Shown here: in pieces, positions 9,516 through 19,375 of the stretch
How the letters are laid out: each line of letters opens with the position of its first letter
Position numbering within the stretch: the stretch's first letter is position 1
Notes under the pieces: model-generated
What the model saw: the letters and a program-made list of their open reading frames with translations, nothing else
Told to the model about the DNA's origin: nothing
Database searches by the model: none
Position numbers and translations under genes: made by a program
Assembly: GCF_030125375.1 (NCBI RefSeq)
Contig: NZ_JASJUU010000001.1
Location: 1,161,354-1,225,353, forward strand
Source of the DNA: Pseudoalteromonas umbrosa
GTDB taxonomy: Bacteria > Pseudomonadota > Gammaproteobacteria > Enterobacterales > Alteromonadaceae
Length of the DNA stretch: 64,000 bases
Direction of reading: 5' to 3'

Positions 9516-12500
9516 TTATTTGGAAGTGTCACAGTTGTGACTTAGTAACATTAATTCTCTTAACGCTACTGAGAACTTCGCAAAGTCATGGTTCTGAGAA
9601 GTCTTAAACTCCGCTAGCATTTGCTGCCAACGGTGTAGAAGTGAAGACTGATTATCCATCCACTGATTGATAAGTGCGTCAACTTCACCGTCTCCTTCAA
9701 AGCTGTTCAGAACAACTTCAGACAATGCACGCTGCTGCCAGTCTAGCTCTTCACGGTATGAAGCACGTGCTAGTGCCTGCCAGTGGTTAGCCACTGGTTG
9801 CGCAGTGATTTGGTCTAGGAACCAGTGCAGACCCATGTTTGCACCTAACTTAAAGTACGTGTTAGATACCACTGAGATATCACGCTTCGCATTATTTGCA
9901 ACTTCTGCAAGATCCATCACAGAGAACAAGCTAGATAGCGATACGATGCGATCCGCTAATGCTTGTGGAACACCTTCTGATGTTAACTCAGCTGCTTTCT
10001 CAGCAAGACGTGCACTTTCTTCTTCAACCATGTAAGTTGTCAGATTAGTGCTTAAATCTGCAAATGTCGGTGCGAAGAATTCAATTGTTTCTTCGATACT
10101 AAGTGCTTTATTACGGTGACGTAAGAACCAGCGCGTAACACGTCGAACTGTACGACGTAACTGATACAACATTTCTGTTTGTACAGCCGATGGGATCTTG
10201 TTATCAAGCGCTGAAATTTCAGCCCATGTTTCTGACATCTCGAATGTCGCACATGCAATTGAGTAACAAAGTGCAATTTCAGCTTCTGTTGCGCCTGTTT
10301 CTTCATGCATGCGGATCATGAAGTTCAAGCCCATATCGTTTACGATGTTGTTAGCAAGCTTAGTTGCAATAATCTCTTTTCTCAGTGGATGCTCGTCCAT
10401 TGCCGCATTAAAGCGGTCACGAAGAGGCACAGGGAAAGAGTTTACTAGTAACTGACGGTAGTAAGGATTTTCAGTGATTTCATCAACCACTAATGTTTCT
10501 TTAAGTACCATCTTAGAGTAAGAAACGAGTACAGACAATTCTGGACGAGTTAAATCAAGACCAGCTGCAGCACGTTCAGCTAGCTCTTCATCACTTGGTA
10601 AGAACTCAATGTTTCTATCAAGCTTGCCGTCTTTTTCAAGTGCATGTATGAAGCGGATCTTTTCTTTAAGTGTCGCAGGACCTTTAGACTTGGTTACAGA
10701 CAATGTATGTGTTTGACGGTAACAATCAGCTAGTACAAGCTCAGACACTTCGTCAGTCATTGCGTATAGCAATTCGTCACGTTGTTTTTTCGTAAGGTCA
10801 CCTTCAGCAACTAGACCATTAAGTAAAATCTTAATGTTTACCTCGTTATCTGAACACGCAACACCACCAACGTTATCGATAAAGTCAGTGTTAATACGAC
10901 CGCCTTTAGCTGCAAACTCAATACGACCAAGTTGCGTAGCACCTAGGTTACCGCCTTCACCGAAGATCTTAGCACCAAGCTCAGAGCCATTAATACGTAG
11001 TGCATCATTCGCTCTGTCACCTACATCCGCGTCACTCTCGTTTTTCGCTTTGATGTAAGTACCGATACCACCATTCCAAAGTAGATCAACTGGCATCATT
11101 AGAAGTGCTTTAATCAACTCATTTGGTGTCATGCTTGCTTTCTTAGTACCAAGCATTTTCTTAATTTCTGGTGTTAGAGTGATTGACTTCGCTGCACGAG
11201 AGAAAATACCGCCACCTTGAGAAATTAAGCTTGCATCATAGTCTTCCCACGATGAACGTGGTAATTCAAACATACGTGCACGCTCTTTGTAAGAGCTCGC
11301 TGCGTCTGGGTTTGGATCGATGAAGATGTGCATGTGGTTAAATGCAGCAACTAAGCGCGTGTGCTCAGATAGCAACATACCATTACCGAATACGTCACCC
11401 GCCATATCACCAATAGCAACCGCTGTGAAATCAGTTGTTTGACAGTCAATGTCCATTTCACGGAAGTGACGTTTAACTGACTCCCAAGCACCTTTAGCTG
11501 TGATACCCATCTTCTTGTGGTCATAACCAATTGAACCACCTGATGCAAATGCATCACCTAGCCAGAAGTTATATTCATCAGCAATACCGTTGGCAATATC
11601 TGAGAATGTCGCTGTACCTTTATCGGCAGCAACTACTAGGTATGGGTCATCTTCATCATGACGAACTACATCTACAGGCGGCACGATGTCACCATGAATG
11701 ATGTTATCAGTAATGTCTAACAGACCACGGATGAAGATCTTGTAGCACTCTTGTCCTTCACGGAAGAAACCTTCACGGTCATTTGGTAACTGTTTACATA
11801 CGAAGCCGCCTTTAGAGCCAACAGGTACGATTACAGTGTTCTTAACCTGCTGTGCTTTAACTAGGCCAAGCACTTCTGTACGGAAGTCTTCACGACGGTC
11901 AGACCAACGTAAACCACCGCGCGCAACCTTACCACCACGTAAGTGAACACCTTCGATACGAGGAGAGTATACAAAGATTTCAAATGCAGGTAACGGCAAC
12001 GGCATTTCTGGAATTGCGCTTGGCTGGATTTTGAATGAAACGTATGATTTGTTAGAACCATCCGCTTCTTTTTGGTAGAAGTTCGTTCTAAGCGTCGCAT
12101 CAATCATTGCAACGTATAAACGAATGATACGGTCATCATCAAGGTTCGCGACACTTTCCAGCTCGTGGTAAATTTTTTCTACTAGCTTATCAAGTGACTT
12201 TTGCGCAACTTTCTTCTGTGGGCAGAATTTTTTCTCAAACAGCTCAACCAATTGGTTTGCGATGTGAGGATAATGCTCGAACGTATTTTCGATGTAAGAC
12301 TGTGAGAAAGTCACACCAATCTGGCGCATGTATTTAGCGTATGCACGAAGGATAGATGCTTCACGGCCCGTAGAGCCTGCTTTTAAAACTAAACGGTTGA
12401 AGCCATCATTTTCTAGACGGTTGTTCCAAACGTTGATAAGTGCAGCGCGGAAACGTGCTGATACTTTATCAAAATCTGCTAGCCCTTTGCTGTCTAACAG

Positions 12501-14348
12501 CATAGAGAAATCCATAATCCAATTAACTTGACCATCGCTTGTCTTAACCGCAAAAGGTGTTTCACCGATTACGCGTAAGCCAAAGTTTTCTAGCATTGGC
12601 ATCACGTCTGACAGGTGAATTGGCTCATCTTTATGGAACAAGCTTAAACGAACGATCTGTGAATTCGCTTCTTCTTGAGGTCTGTAGAACAACATTTCAA
12701 GTTTATTCTCATCGCTCAACTTCTCAAGTTTAGAGATGTCAACGACAGCGGCGCTTGGCAATACTTCGTCTTTATATGCACGAGGGAAAGCCGTTGCATA
12801 CTTACGGTTTAACTCGTTACCGCGTGCTTCACCTTCGCCCGCAAGCAAAGCTGTTTGTAGTTTGTCTTCCCAAGTACGGGCAGCTTCTACTAAATTATTT
12901 TCGATTTCTTTCACGTTGTACTTAATGTTGTTGTCAGCTACACGAACAATATAATGCGTTCTTGCTAATGTAGACTCTGAGAAAAATGTAGTGAACTCAA
13001 CTTTTTCGTTAGACCCAAAGGCATCGCCTAACAATTTCTGAGTTTCGCGACGAAGCGCGGTATTGTATCTCTCACGCGGTACATAGACCATACAAGAGAA
13101 GAAACGTCCATATACGTCTCTTCTAACGAACAGACGACACATATCACGCTCTTGGGTTTGCAATACACCCGTTGCGACATCTAATAACTCAGATTCACGA
13201 GCCTGCACTAGCTCGTCACGTGGATACGTCTCTAAGATATTTAGTACTGCTTTGTAAGCGTGAGTTCCTTTAGCAAAATCACACTGCTCCATGATGCGCG
13301 CAATTTTACTCTTTAATACAGGAACGTCAGAAGCACTGTTGTTGTAAAAACTTGAAGAGAAAAGACCGATAAAACGATCTTCACCAATCACATTGCCCTC
13401 TTTATCAAAACGCTTAATACCAACATAATCAATATGTGCTGGACGATGAACGCGAGATTGAGAGTTTGTCTTGGTTAAGATCAATAAGTTTTTACTGCGA
13501 GCTTCAAGGCGCGCAACTTCTGGTAGTTCTGATAACAGACGACTACTTTCAGAAGAGTTTTTCATTAGACCTAAGCTTGAACCTGCTACAGGCTTAAGCT
13601 CATAGTCACCTTGAACTGGCACAAGGTCATACTGACGGTATCCCATGAACGTGAAGTTATCACGCGCAAGCCAATCGAGGAATTCAACCGCTTCACTGAG
13701 TTCTTGTTCAGAAGAGCTGTGTTTGCGATTAGGAATATCTTCACCAACTGCAACCAGCTTATCTCTGATAAGTAACCAGTCTTCAACCGCAACAGAAACA
13801 TCCTTTAATACTGATTCTAATTCTTGCGTAAAGTCAGCAATAACCGACTCGTCAGTTTGACGGTCAATCTCAATAAAGAAAACAGTTTTAGTAGATGAAG
13901 ATTCTTGTTCAGTTTTTAAACCTGAAACAGCTGAGATTTTATCTTCTTGGTCACGGTTGATCTTGAGAGGACAGTGTAAAAGTAGATGCGAAGCAATATT
14001 CTTACGGCTTAACGCCATACGCACTGAGTCAACCAAAAATGGCATATCATCTGAAATGATCTCTACAATCGTGTGAGACGATTGCCAGCCATCTTTTGCA
14101 ACTTCAGGGTTGAATACACGGATAACTGCATCTTCTGAAGTATTCTTTTCAAGAGAATTCCACAGACTCAGAGCAGCACCGTACAGGTCGCTGTCGTTAC
14201 GATTAGCCAAGTCCTCTTTAGACATGTTGCTGTACAAGGCTTTGGCGAATGTTTCAACGAGCGACACTTTATCGGCATGAACTTTTTTCTGGATCAACTT
14301 GCAAACGTTATCAAGGATAACCGATGCTGGACCTTCACTTTGTGTCAT
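9516..14348 (-). CDS. gdhB: NAD-specific glutamate dehydrogenase, large (180 kDa) type
   Basis: A 1610-residue enzyme of the large L-GDH class that converts glutamate, NAD+ and water to 2-oxoglutarate and ammonia, mainly for glutamate catabolism. Its length fits the 180-kDa family. The long N-terminal region carries the ACT-like regulatory segments. The catalytic core is in the second half: RGGKVARGGLRWSDRREDFRTEVLGL, then VPVGSKGGFVCK with the substrate-binding lysines, then the nucleotide-binding region with GDMAGDVFGNGML and GEGGNLGATQLGR. The C-terminal 450 residues are helical. The start has a clear ribosome binding site (AAGGAA, seven bases before ATG). It stands alone with its own terminator. 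Confidence 0.96.
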   Translation of the reverse strand: MTQSEGPASVILDNVCKLIQKKVHADKVSLVETFAKALYSNMSKEDLANRNDSDLYGAALSLWNSLEKNTSEDAVIRVFNPEVAKDGWQSSHTIVEIISDDMPFLVDSVRMALSRKNIASHLLLHCPLKINRDQEDKISAVSGLKTEQESSSTKTVFFIEIDRQTDESVIADFTQELESVLKDVSVAVEDWLLIRDKLVAVGEDIPNRKHSSSEQELSEAVEFLDWLARDNFTFMGYRQYDLVPVQGDYELKPVAGSSLGLMKNSSESSRLLSELPEVARLEARSKNLLILTKTNSQSRVHRPAHIDYVGIKRFDKEGNVIGEDRFIGLFSSSFYNNSASDVPVLKSKIARIMEQCDFAKGTHAYKAVLNILETYPRDELVQARESELLDVATGVLQTQERDMCRLFVRRDVYGRFFSCMVYVPRERYNTALRRETQKLLGDAFGSNEKVEFTTFFSESTLARTHYIVRVADNNIKYNVKEIENNLVEAARTWEDKLQTALLAGEGEARGNELNRKYATAFPRAYKDEVLPSAAVVDISKLEKLSDENKLEMLFYRPQEEANSQIVRLSLFHKDEPIHLSDVMPMLENFGLRVIGETPFAVKTSDGQVNWIMDFSMLLDSKGLADFDKVSARFRAALINVWNNRLENDGFNRLVLKAGSTGREASILRAYAKYMRQIGVTFSQSYIENTFEHYPHIANQLVELFEKKFCPQKKVAQKSLDKLVEKIYHELESVANLDDDRIIRLYVAMIDATLRTNFYQKEADGSNKSYVSFKIQPSAIPEMPLPLPAFEIFVYSPRIEGVHLRGGKVARGGLRWSDRREDFRTEVLGLVKAQQVKNTVIVPVGSKGGFVCKQLPNDREGFFREGQECYKIFIRGLLDITDNIIHGDIVPPVDVVRHDEDDPYLVVAADKGTATFSDIANGIADEYNFWLGDAFASGGSIGYDHKKMGITAKGAWESVKRHFREMDIDCQTTDFTAVAIGDMAGDVFGNGMLLSEHTRLVAAFNHMHIFIDPNPDAASSYKERARMFELPRSSWEDYDASLISQGGGIFSRAAKSITLTPEIKKMLGTKKASMTPNELIKALLMMPVDLLWNGGIGTYIKAKNESDADVGDRANDALRINGSELGAKIFGEGGNLGATQLGRIEFAAKGGRINTDFIDNVGGVACSDNEVNIKILLNGLVAEGDLTKKQRDELLYAMTDEVSELVLADCYRQTHTLSVTKSKGPATLKEKIRFIHALEKDGKLDRNIEFLPSDEELAERAAAGLDLTRPELSVLVSYSKMVLKETLVVDEITENPYYRQLLVNSFPVPLRDRFNAAMDEHPLRKEIIATKLANNIVNDMGLNFMIRMHEETGATEAEIALCYSIACATFEMSETWAEISALDNKIPSAVQTEMLYQLRRTVRRVTRWFLRHRNKALSIEETIEFFAPTFADLSTNLTTYMVEEESARLAEKAAELTSEGVPQALADRIVSLSSLFSVMDLAEVANNAKRDISVVSNTYFKLGANMGLHWFLDQITAQPVANHWQALARASYREELDWQQRALSEVVLNSFEGDGEVDALINQWMDNQSSLLHRWQQMLAEFKTSQNHDFAKFSVALRELMLLSHNCDTSK

Positions 14349-14518
14349 TATGTGTTCCTTAATCTATACCACCTTTGAACGGTAGATTATTTGTACAGCC
14401 AATTATTAGCGTGGAGTCCAGAGGATTTTAACCTTTCTGGCGCTAATAAAAAGCTTTTTTGACAAAAACATTTGAGGCTTTTCAGCCAGTTGGTCATATA
14501 TTCACAAATTGTAGATAT

Positions 14519-14540
14519 AAATGGCCAATTAAGGCCATTT
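14519..14540 (-). terminator. Inverted repeat after the RND gene; weak terminator candidate
   Basis: AAATGGCC and GGCCATTT form a perfect eight-base stem with a six-base loop ten bases after the RND gene stop. No good T tract follows on the minus strand, so termination efficiency is doubtful. Confidence 0.45.
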
Positions 14541-14550
14541 AAGAGCACAA

Positions 14551-16881
14551 TTATTCACACTTTTTTTTCTGGTCTGGCCAGATAAAAGTCCCTATCGCAG
14601 GTAATAGCAGTACAGCACCCAACATATTTACCAAGAACATAAACGTGAGCAATATACCCATATCTACTTGGAACTTTAATGCAGAGAAAATCCACGTACT
14701 TACACCAATGGCCAAGGTAATACCAGTGAACAATACCGCACTTCCTCGTTCAGCCAATGCATTGCGATACGCAGCCGATAATGGCATGCCTTGCTTCAAT
14801 TGGTTCATCATAGAAGACAAAATATAAATGCCGTAGTCAACACCTATGCCCACACCCAATGCAATCACTGGTAATGTAGATACAGTTAAACCAATCTCAA
14901 GCTTAACCATCAGCGCTTGCGCCAAGGTTGAAACAATATATAGAGGTAAAACAACTGCGATTGTTGCTCTTATACTTCTAAAGCTGATAAGGCATAAAAT
15001 AATCACCGCACCATAAACATAGATCATCATTGGTAATTGTGCAGCTGCGACAGATTCATTTGTTGCAGCCATAACACCAATTGGTCCTGATGCGAGTTTG
15101 AAGCTTACACGATCTGTCCCTTCTTCTTTAGCAAACAGCTTAATTTGCGACACAACATGGTCAATGGTTTCAGCTTTATGATCGTCCATAAAAATGATGA
15201 TCGGCATAACAGAGCAGTCGCCATTTAATAAGCCCGTGCTCGTTTCCACGCGAGAAGTCGCTTGAACTAAAGACGCACCATTTCTAGGTAAAGTTTGCCA
15301 CTTTAAGTTGCCTTCGTTGTAACCTGCATTGACAGCCTGTGCTACAGAACTCAATGAAACTGCGGATTGTACACCTTCTAAGTTTTCAACTCGCCACTGA
15401 AAACGACTGACTCTATCCATTGTATCGTGTTCAGTACATGCTGCTGGGTATGCTTCTACTAAGACTTTTAAAATATCCGAAGATATCTCATAGCGATCTG
15501 AAATTAAAAAAGTATCTAGGTTATAGCGCGCGTCTTCATGCAGCGCCGGTGCACCAGCATGTAAGTCACCAATACGCATGTCTTTTGACTGCCAATAACC
15601 AAATGCAAATAATCCAGCGGAAACCAGTAAAATAACTGCGGCGTAGCGTCTATCCGTGGCTAAAACCAAGCTTTCTCTTAGCTTAGTGAACACACTATTC
15701 GCTTTGGCTTTACCATCATCAACGCGATGCATTTTTGACGACTTAAAGTAAGAAGCAAGGACAGGCAGTAAAATTAGGTTAGTAAAGATGATAACAGCCA
15801 CACCTAAACTTGCTGTGATGGCAAGCTCTCTGATAATACCAATATCAATAGCAAGTAAAGTCATAAAGCCAATCGTATCGGATAACAGCGCGATACCACC
15901 CGGAATAAGCAGCGCTTTAAAGCTTGCTTCAGCAGCTACCTTACTGCTCACGCCTTCAGACACCTTTTTACCAATGGCGTTGATCATTTGTACACCATGG
16001 CTTACACCAATTGCAAAGACCAAAAATGGCACAAGAATAGACATTGGATCTAGACCAAAGCCAAGTACAGATAGCAAGCCTAACTGCCAAACTACCGCAA
16101 TTAACGAACAGGCAATAGGTAACAATGTCAGTTTAAAGCTCTTACAAAATAGCCAAACCATGATGAAAGTGAATAAAATGGCGATTGCAAAAAAGAACAC
16201 AACATCTTTTGCACCATCAGCAATATCCCCTGCCATCTTGGCAAAACCAATGATATGAATTGATACTTTATCTGTGCTTAAAGGCTCACGGATCTCTGAC
16301 TCTAATTTTTTCGCAAATGCGAGCGTGTCCAGCTTTTGTTGTGTTTGCGGATCTGTCTCCATAAGCTGAGCAGATACCATGGCACAAGAATAGTCACTCG
16401 CAACCATACGACCAACCACTTTAGCTTTTTCAATATTCTGCTTCACTACAGCAAGACCTGTTGCATCAGCTGTAAAGTTCGCTGGAATGATTGGGCCACC
16501 GGCAAAGCCATCTTCAACGACTTCTACAAATCGTGCACTCGGTGCAAAAATAGAGTTTACCAATGGGCGATTCACGCCTGGGATAAAGTAAAGTTGGTCG
16601 TGAACGGCTTTTAACTGTGTAAAGAATTCAGGATTAAAAATATCACCATCTGCATCACACACAGATATTAAAATACTGTTCGCACCACCAAATTGTTTTT
16701 CATGCTTTAAATACACCTTCATGTAATCATGGTTTAAAGGTATATTTTTATTGAAAGATGCATCAAGCTGGATATGTGTAGACTTATAACCTAAAAAGAC
16801 CGTCGCTAGCGCAAACAGCGCTATAACCATAAAACGATGCCTAAAAACGACATACACTAGTTGATTTAAAATAGACTGCAT
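14551..16881 (-). CDS. RND/MMPL-superfamily transporter
   Basis: A 776-residue inner-membrane transporter of the RND superfamily, in the shorter MMPL/hopanoid-exporter-like branch. An N-terminal helix (about residues 12-32) is followed by a large periplasmic loop, a block of about five helices near 225-385, a second periplasmic loop from about 430 to 620, and a final block of five helices. Both blocks contain the repeat signature: FAIGVSHGVQMI in the first and ALGVGIGVDYGIYIL in the second. No membrane-fusion protein or TolC-type partner is encoded nearby. Its start codon shares a base with the stop of the YCF48-like gene (TAATG), which indicates translational coupling. The substrate cannot be read from sequence; lipids or other hydrophobic molecules are typical for this branch. 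Confidence 0.88.
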   Translation of the reverse strand: MQSILNQLVYVVFRHRFMVIALFALATVFLGYKSTHIQLDASFNKNIPLNHDYMKVYLKHEKQFGGANSILISVCDADGDIFNPEFFTQLKAVHDQLYFIPGVNRPLVNSIFAPSARFVEVVEDGFAGGPIIPANFTADATGLAVVKQNIEKAKVVGRMVASDYSCAMVSAQLMETDPQTQQKLDTLAFAKKLESEIREPLSTDKVSIHIIGFAKMAGDIADGAKDVVFFFAIAILFTFIMVWLFCKSFKLTLLPIACSLIAVVWQLGLLSVLGFGLDPMSILVPFLVFAIGVSHGVQMINAIGKKVSEGVSSKVAAEASFKALLIPGGIALLSDTIGFMTLLAIDIGIIRELAITASLGVAVIIFTNLILLPVLASYFKSSKMHRVDDGKAKANSVFTKLRESLVLATDRRYAAVILLVSAGLFAFGYWQSKDMRIGDLHAGAPALHEDARYNLDTFLISDRYEISSDILKVLVEAYPAACTEHDTMDRVSRFQWRVENLEGVQSAVSLSSVAQAVNAGYNEGNLKWQTLPRNGASLVQATSRVETSTGLLNGDCSVMPIIIFMDDHKAETIDHVVSQIKLFAKEEGTDRVSFKLASGPIGVMAATNESVAAAQLPMMIYVYGAVIILCLISFRSIRATIAVVLPLYIVSTLAQALMVKLEIGLTVSTLPVIALGVGIGVDYGIYILSSMMNQLKQGMPLSAAYRNALAERGSAVLFTGITLAIGVSTWIFSALKFQVDMGILLTFMFLVNMLGAVLLLPAIGTFIWPDQKKKCE

Positions 16882-17879
16882 TAGCGATCAACCTCGATTG
16901 TTTGAATACCCTCTTCTGTAGCAAGCACTAGTTGACCATTGTGCAGCACACCTGAAAGAATAGATTTACCGTTTTTCAGCTGTTTTGTTTTCACATTTTC
17001 ACCCTCTACAGTAAAAACGAAACCGCTGTTCGCCAGCATAATTTGTGCAGCATCAGTTGAAACAATACTGTTAATCGTCGCGGCTTTTTCCACATTTATA
17101 GGTGAAAAAGAGACGTCTTTACTATCAGAAATAAATGTGTTGCCACGTAAGCCTGCTGCAATAAGCTGTTCTTTTTTGTTTTTGTTTATAGCAAACAGTG
17201 AGCCTGAATAAAATTCGTCAATTCTTGTCCATGTTGTGCCTAAATCACGGCTTACCGCAAATAGACCCATCTCACCAACAAGAAAAATATCGTTGCCATC
17301 AATCAGCATTCGATTGAAGTGAGGTAAAATAAATTGCGTTTCTTCTTCATACGCCTGCGGATCGTCTTGCTTTAGTTCAGCTAAATACTCAATGTCATCA
17401 GGGTGTACAAACTCATTTAAAAAGCGTTTAGTCCAGCTTTTACCGCCATCTTGTGTTTGATACATCATGCCGTATGCACCAATTGCGAAACCTTGCTTAT
17501 CATCCACAAACTCGATATCTAAACAAGGTTTTTCTAGATCAGGCAAGTACTGTTGGATTTGCCAAGAGACGCCACCGTCAGTGGTATTTAAAATCGAAGC
17601 GTCATGACCACACGCCCAGCCTCTTTTTGCCGATGCAAATTCCACCGCAGTTAAGAGAGATTGGATTGGTACATGCGCTTGCTCCCAACTTGAACCATCA
17701 TCACTGTACACTATTGTCCCATGCTTCCCTACGGCAACAAGTTTCTTTCCGCTATTGGTAATATCAGTTAGCAAGGTTTTCTCTGGGTGTGCAACTCTTA
17801 ACGCTTCTGAGGCGCTGCCAATAGCTTCACTTTGCATAACGAACACTGCAATCGAGGTTGCAATTAACTTCTTAATCAT
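16881..17879 (-). CDS. YCF48-like (BNR/Asp-box) beta-propeller, exported
   Basis: A 332-residue protein with a probable signal peptide in the first 26 residues and a repeated Asp-box pattern of the YCF48/BNR propeller type. The units are GKHGTIVYSDDGSSWEQ, GHDASILNTTDGGVSWQ, GAYGMMYQTQDGGKSWTKR and GEMGLFAVSRDLGTTWTRI, with two weaker units after them, enough for a six- or seven-blade propeller. The plant and cyanobacterial namesake helps assemble photosystem II; that job cannot apply here, and the fold more likely serves as a periplasmic scaffold for the adjacent transporter. It is coupled to the RND gene by an overlapping stop/start and separated from DUF1329 by a hairpin. Confidence 0.83.
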   Translation of the reverse strand: MIKKLIATSIAVFVMQSEAIGSASEALRVAHPEKTLLTDITNSGKKLVAVGKHGTIVYSDDGSSWEQAHVPIQSLLTAVEFASAKRGWACGHDASILNTTDGGVSWQIQQYLPDLEKPCLDIEFVDDKQGFAIGAYGMMYQTQDGGKSWTKRFLNEFVHPDDIEYLAELKQDDPQAYEEETQFILPHFNRMLIDGNDIFLVGEMGLFAVSRDLGTTWTRIDEFYSGSLFAINKNKKEQLIAAGLRGNTFISDSKDVSFSPINVEKAATINSIVSTDAAQIMLANSGFVFTVEGENVKTKQLKNGKSILSGVLHNGQLVLATEEGIQTIEVDR

Positions 17880-17920
17880 TATGAATACTCAAATAAAAAT
17901 GTCGTGAATGACTGGGGGGA

Positions 17921-17950
17921 TAAAACTGGACATATTGATGTCCAGTTTTA
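17921..17950 (-). terminator. Intra-operon hairpin between DUF1329 and the YCF48-like gene
   Basis: A perfect 12-base stem (TAAAACTGGACA with its complement) closes a six-base loop. On the minus strand the descending arm ends in TTTTA followed by a run of C, so it may act as a partial terminator or as a 3' mRNA-stabilising hairpin for the two upstream genes. Confidence 0.65.
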
Positions 17951-17996
17951 ATAGAGTGTAGAAAGACCAAATTAATTGATCCCGAAAGACGTTATA

Positions 17997-19364
17997 TTAA
18001 CGTCTTCCCTCTCGACGAAGTGCACTTTGAGTAAACTCATTGTCTTGGAATGACTGTGTAAAGTCATACATTTTCTCTTCGTTGTCTAGGCCGATTGCTA
18101 GATAACGACGAGAGTTTAAGTCGTGGTATACGTCTAGTGTACTCCAATGTGTCGGTACGTCGTAATAGTTAATACCATGTGCCATTGCAACGCGGTACAT
18201 TTGATCACGGTTATCATATAAGTCCGCTATATGAATTTGCCAGCTATCTTCATCGATGAAGAATACACGCTTTTTATAAATGTGGCGTGTGCCTTCTTTA
18301 AGGTTCGCTTCAACAACCCACACACGGTGTTTTTCATAACGTACGTGCTCTGGATTAATATGACCGGCCTTCAAAATATCTTCATACTTCAAAGAGTCGC
18401 TATGTAATTTATAGCTGTTGTACGGAATGTACATCTCTTTTTTGCCTTTTAATGTCCAATTATAACGGTTAGGAGAACCGTTGAACATGTCAAAGTCATC
18501 TGTTGTACGTAAGCTATCAGACGCAGTTCCCGGTGCATCATATGCAACGTTAGGTGCACGACGAACTCGACGCTGACCTGTGTTATACGTCCATGCTTGT
18601 CGTGGTGTTAAAATTTGGTCCATGGTTTCGTGAACGAGTAATGCAGTTCCCGCTAATCGAGCAGGCTCAGTTACCTTCTGCTTGAACTTAAATAACACAT
18701 TAGATTTTTGTAGCTCTTCTGGCGTTGCACTTGGATCTGAATACTTAACCAGTAGCTTTTCATCAAAGCCGATAATGTTATATGAACCAGAAGCCGTTGG
18801 CATCGCCTGACCACCGTTACGGGCGATAGACAAACCGCGATATCTTAATAAGTGGTTCCAAATCGCTTCCAAGCCATTTTCTGGAATCGGGAATGGAATA
18901 CCAATCGCTGTATTTTTAATCCCGTTACCGCCTTCAATCAGCTCAGCCGTTGATGCATATTTTTTAGTCGCATCGTATACAAACTGAGGATAAGCCGCAC
19001 TGCGTCGCGTTTGATATATATTCATTTTAAACGTATCTGGGTACGTTTCAAATAACGCTATCTGGCCTGGACTCAAGTTATCTTTATATTTATCAAGATT
19101 GCTCTTATCGATAGTAAATAAGATCTTGTCGTCCGCATACGGATCTGGGTGGTGCATACCAGGCTTAAAGTTTGCAGGTGGCTTAGTTATACCGCCAGTC
19201 CAAGCAGGGATTGAACCATCAGCGTTACCAGCAACTTCAGCGCCAATTGGTGATAGATCTTTACCCAAACGATCAACCTCTTCAGGTGTCATTTTCGCTA
19301 AAGCAATTGGTGCAGCCATTATTGTCATTATTGATGCTGCTAGTAGTGTAGGTTTTCTAAACAT
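17997..19364 (-). CDS. DUF1329 family periplasmic protein (LolA-like fold expected)
   Basis: A 455-residue exported protein of the DUF1329 family. It has a signal peptide (MFRKPTLLAASIMTIMAAPIALA), then the family opening MTPEEVDRLGKDLSPIGAEVAGNADGSIPAWTGG, and the characteristic region with GQRRVRRAPNVAYDAP and DDFDMFNGSPNRYNW. Annotators often relate this family to the outer-membrane lipoprotein-sorting (LolA) fold, which binds lipid in a hydrophobic cavity; that is family knowledge, not something visible here. It follows the DUF1302 gene by 11 bases, a pairing found across many gammaproteobacteria. Confidence 0.88.
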   Translation of the reverse strand: MFRKPTLLAASIMTIMAAPIALAKMTPEEVDRLGKDLSPIGAEVAGNADGSIPAWTGGITKPPANFKPGMHHPDPYADDKILFTIDKSNLDKYKDNLSPGQIALFETYPDTFKMNIYQTRRSAAYPQFVYDATKKYASTAELIEGGNGIKNTAIGIPFPIPENGLEAIWNHLLRYRGLSIARNGGQAMPTASGSYNIIGFDEKLLVKYSDPSATPEELQKSNVLFKFKQKVTEPARLAGTALLVHETMDQILTPRQAWTYNTGQRRVRRAPNVAYDAPGTASDSLRTTDDFDMFNGSPNRYNWTLKGKKEMYIPYNSYKLHSDSLKYEDILKAGHINPEHVRYEKHRVWVVEANLKEGTRHIYKKRVFFIDEDSWQIHIADLYDNRDQMYRVAMAHGINYYDVPTHWSTLDVYHDLNSRRYLAIGLDNEEKMYDFTQSFQDNEFTQSALRREGRR

Positions 19365-19375
19365 ATCGAAAGCCC

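Noticed and set aside
15788..16258. 156-codon plus-strand frame opposite the RND transporter gene
   Set aside because: The hydrophobic pattern is the mirror of membrane-helix codons on the other strand; no ribosome binding site is present.
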